Origin: Spirosoma sp. SC4-14
GTDB taxonomy: Bacteria > Bacteroidota > Bacteroidia > Cytophagales > Spirosomataceae
Direction of reading: 5' to 3'
NCBI RefSeq assembly: GCF_037201965.1
Contig: NZ_CP147518.1
Coordinates: 1,301,001-1,365,000 of the forward strand
DNA length: 64,000 nucleotides
The position numbers and the translations under genes were made by a program. This document shows positions 17,988 through 25,449 of the stretch, piece after piece (within the stretch, counting starts at the first letter, position 1; each line of letters opens with the position of its first letter). The notes below the pieces were generated by a model. The model was not told the DNA's origin. It did no database searches and saw nothing but the letters and a program-made list of their open reading frames with translations.

Positions 17988-18787
17988 AAACACCCGTACG
18001 CATTTTGATCGTAGAGGATGAGTCTCTAGCCGTTATGGCGATCAAAGAAAGTCTTGAACGGACCAGTTATAAAATCTGTGGAGAGGCTGCTGATCATGAC
18101 TCCGCGATTGCCTTGATGAAGACAGAGTCGCCGGATTTAGTCCTCCTCGATATTGGCCTTAAGGGTAAACCCGATGGGGTTACAACAGCACAGAGTTTGA
18201 AAAAAATCAAACCGGTTCTGATCTTTTATATAACGGGCCGTATGGAAGATGAGACCTATGAAAGAGCTAAAAAAACAAACCCTATAGGATTTCTTTATAA
18301 GCCATTCCGGCCTTGGGACCTTGTCAGGCAGATCGACTTAGCCCTGCATAATTATCACGAAGGCAACCCTTCAGAAAACAGGCTCAAGTCTTATGATGAT
18401 GACGAGCAAAAAACAGACTTGATCAGTACGTCCGATTATCTTTATCTACCGGATAGGACCGCTAGGTTCCGTATTTATATAAAGAATATAATCTATTTAG
18501 AGGCTGATAAGGGGTATACTGAATTATTCCTAACGTCAGAGGAATTAGACCGATTAAAGCGTAAGATAAGGCGTGTGGTTGTTGCGAAGGGCTTGAGCAA
18601 TATACTCGATTATTTGCCAAATACGTTCTACAAATTATCGCGTTCGGTTGCCATTAATATGGATCATTTGGATCGGATCGAAACCAGTTACCTCGTTCTG
18701 GGTAGCTATGAAGTTGCATTACCGGAAGGAACTCGCCAGCCACTTTTAGAGCGTCTCAATGCAATTCGTTCGCGGAAACGGACTTGA
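17984..18787 (+). CDS. LytTR-family response regulator
   Basis: A 267-aa protein. The receiver domain (1-120) has acidic pocket E11/D12, phosphoacceptor D56 in LVLLDIGLKG, T84 and K106 in FLYKPFRP. After a charged linker comes a LytTR DNA-binding domain (about 150-262) with RIYIKNIIYLEADKGYTEL and FYKLSRSVAINMDHLDRI. Phosphorylation by the overlapping upstream kinase is expected, with binding to promoter repeats as in other LytTR regulators. Targets are not identifiable from the window; neighbouring mobile-element cargo is possible. Confidence 0.88.
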   Translation: MKTPVRILIVEDESLAVMAIKESLERTSYKICGEAADHDSAIALMKTESPDLVLLDIGLKGKPDGVTTAQSLKKIKPVLIFYITGRMEDETYERAKKTNPIGFLYKPFRPWDLVRQIDLALHNYHEGNPSENRLKSYDDDEQKTDLISTSDYLYLPDRTARFRIYIKNIIYLEADKGYTELFLTSEELDRLKRKIRRVVVAKGLSNILDYLPNTFYKLSRSVAINMDHLDRIETSYLVLGSYEVALPEGTRQPLLERLNAIRSRKRT

Positions 18788-19358
18788 TGAAAAGGGCGAT
18801 AAGAATTAGTCAATGAGGCATGTGATCGTATTTACCAAAGCGATTTGCCGGATTTGTAAAGGTCGAGGAGTGAGCTGTGTTCTTGATGGGCTGGTATCGT
18901 GTTTATCGCATCATTGCCCTTGAGCTGGCTCGGTACGGCGAGCATGAAAACGTATTCTGGGGTCTTTGCCAGAAGTTCCTGCGTGATTTGGAAGTCCCTT
19001 TGCATGCTGGGAAAATGGCTGCTTTGCCAGGGCAGATGGTTCGGCACGCCATCCCCACAGCCACATCTGCTTTTGCCGCACCGGAGACAGAAAAAAGCGC
19101 CAACGGGCAAAAATCAGTTGCCGCCTTGCATCCAAACCAGCAAATCCCAAACCAGAGATTTTCACTATTAGAAAAGCCATTGCCCAGAAAAAAGAAAAAG
19201 CAGTTCACCCAGAAACCCCGTGGTTTCCTTATCTTCGTGGGTAGGTGTTGCAAGACGTGGTTTGTAGCTACAAAAACTCCTTAATTGTAGCTCTCAAACC
19301 GATCTTGTAAGGGCGGGGATACTCCCTCCCTTAACCCTCCCTGTAAACGCTACCGCGT
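18788..19358. other. 571-bp region without a convincing gene; possible oriT side of MobC/relaxase pair
   Basis: Several short frames overlap here on both strands and none shows a recognisable family. A minus-strand piece near 18832-19030 has protein-like composition (TQELLAKTPEYVFML) but would need a TTG start and is in a different frame from its neighbours, so a decayed gene is possible. Just upstream of the MobC-like gene there is a perfect 12-bp palindrome (TTGTAGCTACAA, 19262-19273), a partial second copy (TTGTAGCT, about 19285) and a GGG/CCC-rich tract at 19310-19340. That layout is what I would expect of an oriT/relaxosome binding region, but no known oriT sequence is recognised. Confidence 0.35.
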
Positions 19359-19727
19359 ATGGCACGACCCCCAAAGGACGATGCGGACAAACGCGAATTC
19401 ACTATTCGCGTTCGCGTGACTGCATCTGAGAAACTGCGTATCTGGCAGATGGCAGCCGAGAACGGCTATACGCCCAGCGACTTCATGCGCTTGCGGACAA
19501 TGGCGGCCACACAACCCCTGCGGCATAAGCCCACACCAGAACGTGAATTGCTGCTCCATGTGATGGCCGAACTTGGCAAGGTCGGCAGCAATGTCAATCA
19601 GATTGCACGTGCCCTCAACAGCCGTGATGAGACGGGGCAACTGGCCGACATCGATACGGATGAGATCAACCAGGCCATGCAAGGTTTGGATAATCTCACA
19701 GCACAGGTTCTCAAACTGCTTAGCTAA
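19359..19727 (+). CDS. MobC-like mobilisation (relaxosome accessory) protein
   Basis: A 122-aa basic protein with an N-terminal ribbon-helix-helix-like segment (EFTIRVRVTASEKLRIWQMA, about 12-31) and the MobC-family helix ELGKVGSNVNQIARALN (about 71-87). Such proteins bind oriT and help the relaxase open the DNA. Its stop overlaps the start of the relaxase gene, which is the usual mob operon order. Confidence in the role is good; the name MobC is by family resemblance. Confidence 0.8.
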   Translation: MARPPKDDADKREFTIRVRVTASEKLRIWQMAAENGYTPSDFMRLRTMAATQPLRHKPTPERELLLHVMAELGKVGSNVNQIARALNSRDETGQLADIDTDEINQAMQGLDNLTAQVLKLLS

Positions 19728-21151
19728 TGGTCATCCGGGGAGCGATACGGGGCAATGGCAAACAGCTAGCACATTACCTTCTCTCTGGAGAAGCCAATGA
19801 ACGTGTCCAGGTTGTGGACGTTGCCGGACGCTCAAACGCAACCGACGCTTATTTGCATCAGACCTTGCAAAGCATGTCGCTGACCAGCGAGCCAACCAAA
19901 AGTCAGAAAGGGCTGTACCACGCCCAGATCAATCCGGCTTATAGCGAAGACCGGAAAATGAGCGAAAAGGACTGGCTCAAGGCGGCTGATATTTTGGGCA
20001 ACGAGTTAGGGTTGCAGGAGCAACGGCGCGTGATTGTCCTACACACCAAAAAGGGCAGGACACATGCGCATGTGGTCTGGGAGCGCTACGACCATAAAAC
20101 CGGCAAAGTGATTGCCAACAAGTTTAGCCGACTGGCTCAAGATCGTGCTCGTAAAGAAATGGAGCGAGTGTTTGAGCAGCAACCTACGCCCCACCGCAAT
20201 CAGCATCGGCCTGAACTCAAGGAAGCGCTGACCAATCTATGGAACGACACTGAAACGGGGAAAGAGTTTGTCAAAGCCGTCCATGACAATGGGTATCTGT
20301 TGGCCGAAGGTGTGCCACGTCATCCGTTCATGGTGGTAGATGAGAATGGGCGGTCGTTTGATCTAGTACGCCAGCTAAAAGGTGTGTGGATCAAAGAAGT
20401 TCGTCAGCGTTTGCGCCATGAAAAGCTGATACCGGAGAAAGAAGCCATCGAATTGATGCGTCAAAAGCAGGAAGGTAGTAGTAACGCGAATAAGGCCGAA
20501 CAGCAGCGCGATTTGGATAAAGCGAAAAAAACGGCCATTGCCTTCTGGGATAATAAGCAGGATACAACACAGGAAGTCGAAGAGACTGAGAGCCGCAAGC
20601 GAATGAAAGATTTGGCTGAAAGCTTTATTCAATCAGGCCAAGAACTGACGGAAGCAGAAGCAACAGATCAAACCGATAGCCTTGAAAAGAAAAAGAAACG
20701 AGCAGGAGAGTATTTTTTGAATTCGGATGAATTGACGGGCAAAGCCGAAGAATCTGCAACGCAGTTAGTGAATGATTACACAGAGGCACAAGAGGAGATA
20801 ACTACGAAGTCACAGAGCATTGAGAGCCGACAGAGACAGCAAAGGATAGCGCAGCAATTTGCAGCTAACGAAGAAGACACAAGCCAACCGAGTACAAAGC
20901 CAGATAGTAAACGGCATCAAGACATCCTGAAAGAGTTTATGCAAGCCGAGGACGAATTGGTTGATCAAAATGACAAACCACAGGAAGAAACCGTGCAGCG
21001 ACAACAGACAACAGCACGGCAATTTTTGGAAAATGAAGACCTAACGACAGCCGAAGTTGCCAACAATGAAAACGAGCTTCAACGACTGATGCAGGAGCAG
21101 AGGGCAATCCGAGAGCGCAACCAGCAGAAGGTAAAAAAGAGAGTTCGCTAA
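19727..21151 (+). CDS. Relaxase/mobilisation nuclease (MobA/VirD2-like)
   Basis: A 474-aa protein. The N-terminal ~170 residues form a relaxase domain: MVIRGAIRGNGKQLAHYLLSG at the start and the metal-binding histidines in LHTKKGRTHAHVVW (His106, 113, 115). The rest is a long, charged, helical tail with repeated segments of the type KxRAxxFL/F and ExxED, likely coiled coil. It would nick an oriT near the upstream MobC-like gene. It is the last gene before tRNA-Asn, and it is a different family from the MobF relaxase at the left edge, so the region has two relaxases. Confidence 0.85.
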   Translation: MVIRGAIRGNGKQLAHYLLSGEANERVQVVDVAGRSNATDAYLHQTLQSMSLTSEPTKSQKGLYHAQINPAYSEDRKMSEKDWLKAADILGNELGLQEQRRVIVLHTKKGRTHAHVVWERYDHKTGKVIANKFSRLAQDRARKEMERVFEQQPTPHRNQHRPELKEALTNLWNDTETGKEFVKAVHDNGYLLAEGVPRHPFMVVDENGRSFDLVRQLKGVWIKEVRQRLRHEKLIPEKEAIELMRQKQEGSSNANKAEQQRDLDKAKKTAIAFWDNKQDTTQEVEETESRKRMKDLAESFIQSGQELTEAEATDQTDSLEKKKKRAGEYFLNSDELTGKAEESATQLVNDYTEAQEEITTKSQSIESRQRQQRIAQQFAANEEDTSQPSTKPDSKRHQDILKEFMQAEDELVDQNDKPQEETVQRQQTTARQFLENEDLTTAEVANNENELQRLMQEQRAIRERNQQKVKKRVR

Positions 21152-21241
21152 AAATATTCGTGAAAAATATGGTTACGCTGGAATAGATGAACCCCAATAG
21201 CGCATCTGTTGTACACTACCTGTTCCGAGCCAACCTAAATT

Positions 21242-21263
21242 TCTTGTGCAAATCTTGTGCAAA
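21242..21263 (+). repeat. 11-bp tandem direct repeat beside tRNA-Asn
   Basis: TCTTGTGCAAA occurs twice head-to-tail (21242-21252, 21253-21263) between the relaxase gene and the tRNA terminator. Possible recombinase arm-type site; this is inferred from position only. Confidence 0.4.
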
Positions 21264-21268
21264 TAAAA

Positions 21269-21300
21269 AAGCACTTACAAGTTTTATCTCGTAAGTGCTT
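21269..21300 (-). terminator. Rho-independent terminator of tRNA-Asn
   Basis: A perfect 10-bp stem (21269-21278 with 21291-21300), read on the minus strand, is followed by a run of T residues. It begins 10 nt after the tRNA 3' end. Confidence 0.85.
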
Positions 21301-21310
21301 GATTTTCAGG

Positions 21311-21384
21311 CTCCCGAAGCTGGGCTCGAACCAGCGACCCTCTGATTAACAGTCAGATGCTCTAACCGACTGAGCTATTCGGGA
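21311..21384 (-). tRNA. tRNA-Asn (GTT)
   Basis: The minus strand folds as a 74-nt tRNA: 7-bp acceptor (TCCCGAA with TTCGGGA, discriminator G), D arm AGCTCAGTCGGTTAGAGC, anticodon arm with GTT in CTGACTGTTAATCAG, and T arm with GGTTCGAGCC. CCA is not encoded. It has its own promoter and terminator. The mobile-element genes lie on its 3' side, the usual side for integration. Confidence 0.96.
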
Positions 21385-21393
21385 ATCGTGGTG

Positions 21394-21424
21394 CAAAAGT
21401 AGTGCAGAGAATGACACCACGCAA
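21394..21424 (-). promoter_or_regulatory. tRNA-Asn promoter
   Basis: On the minus strand, TTG (21424-21422) is followed after 20 nt by TACTTTTG (21401-21394), ten bases before the tRNA 5' end. This fits the Bacteroidota consensus exactly. Confidence 0.8.
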
Positions 21425-21526
21425 GCGTTTGTCTAAGAAAAATTGGTGTCGCTATCGAAAAAAGATGCTCTTGCCGATACAACCGCGTGATAGTCAACCT
21501 CAAGATTCGGCAAAAATTTTTTCTGA

Positions 21527-21865
21527 CTAGCGGGTTGGGTAGCCGCCCTGCGTTGTAGGACCACCGAATACGTCGGGCCGATGGCTGGGCACATTCTGCA
21601 GGATCAGCTCTTTTACGCGCCGGGCATCGCCTTTCGTAAAGTTCTGGATCACAATTTCAGGGCGAGCCCGTGGAATCACCCGAATGGTGGCAAAAAACAG
21701 GCCGTTGTCGATTTCTACACCCGAAATGTCGGAGTAGAAAACAAAGTTGTCGGTTCCTCCAATCAGCTTGCGGATTCGGAAGGTCACCCCTTTGTCGTCG
21801 AAAAGAATCTCGTCGTGCCGAATGGGGTCTTTAAAACTACTGCTGCGAAATCGTTCGTTTGGCAT
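21527..21865 (-). CDS. Small PH-domain-like protein of unknown function
   Basis: A 112-aa soluble protein. Residues about 18-95 have the strand pattern of a bacterial pleckstrin-homology-like fold (DEILFDDKGVTFRIRKLIGG, VFYSDISGVEIDNG, PEIVIQNFTKGDARRVKELI, ending in an amphipathic helix). The C-terminus is Gly/Pro/Thr-rich. It lies 101 bp downstream of rsmG on the same strand and may be co-transcribed. Function is unknown. Confidence 0.6.
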   Translation of the reverse strand: MPNERFRSSSFKDPIRHDEILFDDKGVTFRIRKLIGGTDNFVFYSDISGVEIDNGLFFATIRVIPRARPEIVIQNFTKGDARRVKELILQNVPSHRPDVFGGPTTQGGYPTR

Positions 21866-21966
21866 AAAGAAATGAGCGAGTTAGTGAATGAGCGGATTAG
21901 TGAATAAGTGACTGAATTTCAGTGAATTGATTTTTTTAATTGGTCCAGGCTAATTTGCTCATTCAC

Positions 21967-22599
21967 CTATTTAGTTTTAGGTAAATAAATTACTTTTTTT
22001 GTTTCAAAGAAAGGCTCGTCGAAATAGTCGGAGAGATCATAAACCCGGTAACGGTCAGGCACTTCGGCCAGCTCTTCGGTCAGATCGCCACCTTTCAGGT
22101 ACAGAACACCATTGGGGCGGTCGTTGTTGCCTGCTTTGTGGATTTTATAGCGCATCCAGCCCATAAATGGCTTCAGGCGTGTTACGGCCCGACTCACTAC
22201 AAAGTCGTAGGTGGTGTTTAGCTGCTCCACGCGGGTCTGCTGGGCTTTTACGTTGGTTAGCCCTAGCGCGTTGGCTACCTCTTCGACAACCTTTATTTTT
22301 TTGCCAATGCTATCGACCAGGTGGAAGTCGGCCAGTGGAAACAGAATGGCCAGTGGAATCCCCGGAAAACCTCCGCCCGTTCCTACGTCCAGGATTTCGG
22401 TACCGGGTTTAAACTGCACCACTTTGGCAATACCGAGCGAATGCAGGACGTGCTTTTCGTAGAGCGAGTCGATGTCTTGCCGGGATATAACATTGATGCG
22501 GGCATTCCAGTCGCGATAGAGCTCATCCAAGGCCGCAAAGCGCTCTTTTTGCTGGGCGGTAAGGTCTGGAAAATACTTGAGCAGAAGGTCGATGTTCAT
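21967..22599 (-). CDS. rsmG: 16S rRNA (guanine-527-N7)-methyltransferase RsmG
   Basis: A 210-aa protein of normal RsmG length. The N-terminal helix pattern LDELYRDWNARINVISRQDIDSLYEKHVLHSL is diagnostic, followed by SAM motif ILDVGTGGGFPGIPLAILFP (about 68-87) and VVSRAV near 134. It methylates N7 of G527 in 16S rRNA; its loss gives low-level streptomycin resistance in other bacteria. It starts 14 bp after the membrane glycosyltransferase gene, with which it probably shares an operon. Confidence 0.95.
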   Translation of the reverse strand: MNIDLLLKYFPDLTAQQKERFAALDELYRDWNARINVISRQDIDSLYEKHVLHSLGIAKVVQFKPGTEILDVGTGGGFPGIPLAILFPLADFHLVDSIGKKIKVVEEVANALGLTNVKAQQTRVEQLNTTYDFVVSRAVTRLKPFMGWMRYKIHKAGNNDRPNGVLYLKGGDLTEELAEVPDRYRVYDLSDYFDEPFFETKKVIYLPKTK

Positions 22600-22613
22600 T
22601 AGTCAATAGAAGG

Positions 22614-23792
22614 CTACCGCCAGTAAATTCGCTTTTGGCGTCGGGTAAACAGCATTCGGAGGCCACTCAGGCCATAGTAAATAGCCAGCAGCAGATCGAC
22701 GGCTGGCATAATGGCCCAATGAACTGTATGGGCCAGTTTATAACTGATTTGCCCCACAATGCCCCAAAAGGCCACTATCCGAAACAAAAATGCACCCGAA
22801 GCGATCAGCAAAAGTAGCCATTCGCTGGCTGTAAACGTATAATAGCCGATGGCATACCCTAAAATTATCAGTCCGACGAGCAGGCCCAGCACCCATGTAA
22901 GCACGTGCGTGCTTGTTTGTAGCCCTAACCGAATCTTATTCCCGGTTTTATAATAGTTGCCAACGTTCAGATGCCGACGTTTCTGTTGCTGCCATTCGGC
23001 CCAGGATTCTTTAGGTCTCGACCAGACGAACGTATCGGGATCGAGGCAAATCGCCGTATTTTGACCCGTAGCGACTTCGTTGACAAACAGGTCGTCGTCG
23101 CCCCCCACAATGTTCTTGTGGGTGTAGAAACCGCGATTATCAAAGAAAAGCTGTGTGCGGTAGGCCAGGTTGCGGCCAACGCCCATATAGGGGCGACCCA
23201 CCAGCGCCAGCGAAAAATACTGAACCGCCGTAAAAAGTGTTTCGGCCCGAATGAGCAGATTGAGAAAGCCGGGCTGCTGCTGGTAGGGCGAAAAACCCAG
23301 CACCAGTTTTTTGTCCTGATCCGTTAATGGGGCTACCATTTGGGCAAGCCATTCGGTTGTTGCTGGCCGGCAATCGGCATCGGTCAACAAAACGATGGGG
23401 TAAACGGCTTTTTTGAGGGCAATGGTGATAGCATATTTTTTGGGAGTAACGTGCTCATGTTCCCGGTCGATACGGATAAACCGAACATGGGTCAGACCGG
23501 TGATTTCGTTTTCCAGAAAGGTAAGCGTGCCGTCGCTCGAACGGTCGTCCATCACCAGCACTTCGAACGTTGGATAGTTCTGCTGGTCTAGTAATGGGAG
23601 CAGATCGGTCAGGTTATCGAGTTCATTGCGGGCGCAGACTATGATTGTTACGCCCGGTTGCGGGGCCGCTGTAGATACCGCACTAGCCGAATGGCTGGCA
23701 TTCCAAAAAGCCGTTCGGGAGAAGATAAAGAGAATATAAATAAGCTGAATGCCGACCATAAGCAGCCAGAATATCAGCAGGACAGTAATCAC
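22614..23792 (-). CDS. Membrane-anchored family 2 glycosyltransferase
   Basis: A GT2 enzyme with an N-terminal membrane segment (VITVLLIFWLLMVGIQLIYILFI), a cytosolic GT-A domain with GVTIIVCARNELDNL, VLVMDDRSSDGT, LLTDADCRPA (DxD-like) and the QQKRRHLNVG motif, then two or three C-terminal membrane spans. It resembles processive or polyprenyl-linked transferases. The open frame extends to a TTG at 23846, but that codon lies inside the -7 promoter box, so a downstream start is needed; I chose GTG at 23792 (about 392 aa). Substrate is unknown. rsmG follows on the same strand. Confidence 0.8.
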   Translation of the reverse strand: MITVLLIFWLLMVGIQLIYILFIFSRTAFWNASHSASAVSTAAPQPGVTIIVCARNELDNLTDLLPLLDQQNYPTFEVLVMDDRSSDGTLTFLENEITGLTHVRFIRIDREHEHVTPKKYAITIALKKAVYPIVLLTDADCRPATTEWLAQMVAPLTDQDKKLVLGFSPYQQQPGFLNLLIRAETLFTAVQYFSLALVGRPYMGVGRNLAYRTQLFFDNRGFYTHKNIVGGDDDLFVNEVATGQNTAICLDPDTFVWSRPKESWAEWQQQKRRHLNVGNYYKTGNKIRLGLQTSTHVLTWVLGLLVGLIILGYAIGYYTFTASEWLLLLIASGAFLFRIVAFWGIVGQISYKLAHTVHWAIMPAVDLLLAIYYGLSGLRMLFTRRQKRIYWR

Positions 23793-23843
23793 AAAGAAAG
23801 GAGAGATTGACTCGTTAAGTGAATGGTTTTCTGAATGAAAACG

Positions 23844-23874
23844 CAAAGATAGCGAAGCAAGGGGTGAGGGGCAA
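23844..23874 (-). promoter_or_regulatory. Promoter of the GT2-rsmG operon
   Basis: On the minus strand TTG (23874-23872) is followed after 20 nt by TATCTTTG (23851-23844), an exact Bacteroidota promoter. It forbids the TTG at 23846 as start codon. Confidence 0.7.
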
Positions 23875-23950
23875 GGGGCTTAGGGCGCGGGGAATAGCGG
23901 GGTGTGGCGTGGAGGGCAAGGGGCGGGGAAGTCCAGACTAACCTCACCCC

Positions 23951-23980
23951 TTGCCCCTTGCCCCGCGCCCCGTATCTTTG
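23951..23980 (+). promoter_or_regulatory. tgt promoter in a C-rich repeat tract
   Basis: TTG (23951-23953), 19 nt, then TATCTTTG (23973-23980). The tgt ATG starts only 5 nt downstream of the box, so the mRNA should be leaderless or nearly so. The -33 TTG lies within CCCCTTGCCCC repeats. Confidence 0.75.
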
Positions 23981-23984
23981 TCGT

Positions 23985-25115
23985 ATGACTTTTTCAATTT
24001 CTGCTCAGGATGTGCAGTCGAAAGCGCGCACGGGTACGCTGACGACCGATCATGGGCCTATTCAGACGCCAATTTTTATGCCGGTTGGTACGGCAGGAAC
24101 GGTAAAGACTGTTCATCAACGGGAACTGGAAACCGATATAAATGCCGAAATTATTTTGGGTAATACTTATCACTTATACCTGCGTCCGGGTCTCGATGTG
24201 TTGAAACAGGCGGGTGGGCTCCATGCATTCAATGGCTGGCGTCGGCCAATTCTTACCGATTCGGGAGGCTATCAGGTATATTCTCTCTCTAATACGAGGA
24301 AAATTAAGGAAGAAGGCGTAACCTTCAAATCGCATATCGACGGCTCGAACCATCGGTTTACACCCGAAGGGGTCATGGATATCCAGCGAACAATTGGTGC
24401 CGATATTATCATGGCTTTTGATGAGTGTACACCCTACCCCTGCGAATACAGCTATGCCCGTCAGTCGATGGACATGACCCACCGCTGGCTGGATCGGTGC
24501 ATTAATCGTTTCGACGAAACTGAAGGGCTGTATGGGTATCGTCAGACACTGTTCCCCATTGTTCAGGGAAGCACCTATCCCGATCTGCGCCGACAATCGG
24601 CCGAAGTGATAGCCTCTAAAGAGCGGGAAGGCAATGCAATTGGGGGGTTGGCGGTAGGCGAGCCCGCCGAAGAGATGTATGCAATGATTGAGTTAGTGAA
24701 TGGTATTCTACCGGCCGATAAACCCCGCTATCTGATGGGCGTTGGAACGCCCGCTAACATTCTGGAAGCAATTGCACTTGGTGTCGATATGTTCGATTGT
24801 GTAATGCCGACCCGTAATGCCCGGCATGGTATTCTGTTTACGACGGAAGGAGTTATAAATATTAAAAATGAAAAATGGAGCCGCGATTTTAACCCAATCG
24901 ATCCGGGATTGGGTGGCTACGCCAGCACGTTTTATTCGAAAGCCTACTTACGCCATCTGTTCAAGGCAGAAGAGCTATTGGCCGGGCAAATTGCTACTTT
25001 ACAAAATCTGACCTTCTATTTATGGCTGGTACGGCAAGCCCGAAGTCATATCGAAACGGGAAATTACGTGTCCTGGAAAAACGACGTAATCGGTCAATTT
25101 ATGCAGCGATTGTAA
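23985..25115 (+). CDS. tgt: tRNA-guanine transglycosylase (queuine/preQ1)
   Basis: A 376-aa protein from ATG 23985; an in-frame upstream extension to 23904 would cross the promoter and is rejected. It exchanges guanine-34 for preQ1 in GUN-anticodon tRNAs. Motifs: MPVGTAGTVKTVHQREL, ILTDSGGYQVYSL (catalytic Asp), GGLAVGEP, and nucleophile region VDMFDCVMPTRNARHG. The C-terminal zinc site of most bacterial Tgt (CxCxxC then His) is absent: the segment reads DPGLGGYASTFYSKAYLRHL and the later His is replaced. As I recall, other Bacteroidota Tgt proteins also lack it. Confidence 0.93.
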   Translation: MTFSISAQDVQSKARTGTLTTDHGPIQTPIFMPVGTAGTVKTVHQRELETDINAEIILGNTYHLYLRPGLDVLKQAGGLHAFNGWRRPILTDSGGYQVYSLSNTRKIKEEGVTFKSHIDGSNHRFTPEGVMDIQRTIGADIIMAFDECTPYPCEYSYARQSMDMTHRWLDRCINRFDETEGLYGYRQTLFPIVQGSTYPDLRRQSAEVIASKEREGNAIGGLAVGEPAEEMYAMIELVNGILPADKPRYLMGVGTPANILEAIALGVDMFDCVMPTRNARHGILFTTEGVINIKNEKWSRDFNPIDPGLGGYASTFYSKAYLRHLFKAEELLAGQIATLQNLTFYLWLVRQARSHIETGNYVSWKNDVIGQFMQRL

Positions 25116-25224
25116 GCTGGTTGAGCGAGTTAATCGGTCAGGATGGGTCAGGAAAGATACCTGGATGTTACAGGCTCAATAGGTAGTATTGTGTCTCCTT
25201 TTATGTATTATTTGAGTTGAATAG

Positions 25225-25232
25225 TATATTTG
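25225..25232 (+). promoter_or_regulatory. Candidate -7 box of the exopolysaccharide operon
   Basis: TATATTTG fits TAnnTTTG within the 334-bp gap (25116-25449) before the first operon gene. A start here would give a leader of about 210 nt. No properly spaced TTG box is seen, and I see no other gene or RNA in the gap. Confidence 0.4.
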
Positions 25233-25449
25233 TTGACTGCCCAAACATTGCGTTCGGCATCCGTAACTTGCTTTATCTATAAGAATTGTACTATGCCCCG
25301 CTTGTGTGTTGGGTTGTAGAGCGATGCTGATCGCCCTGATTTAGAAGCAGTATTGGCCAAGTCATACGATAAACCACTACGGTTGCCGGTTGTGTTTGGA
25401 TAGAGTTATTGGTAACTATCCGATAAATTCAGTAATACAACGGGTACAC

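Noticed and set aside
18832-19284. Several overlapping short frames on both strands
   Set aside because: They conflict with each other, need TTG starts in part, and show no known domain; described as a non-coding or decayed stretch.
23904-23984. N-terminal extension of Tgt
   Set aside because: It crosses the exact promoter and reads through repeat sequence; the family start is at 23985.
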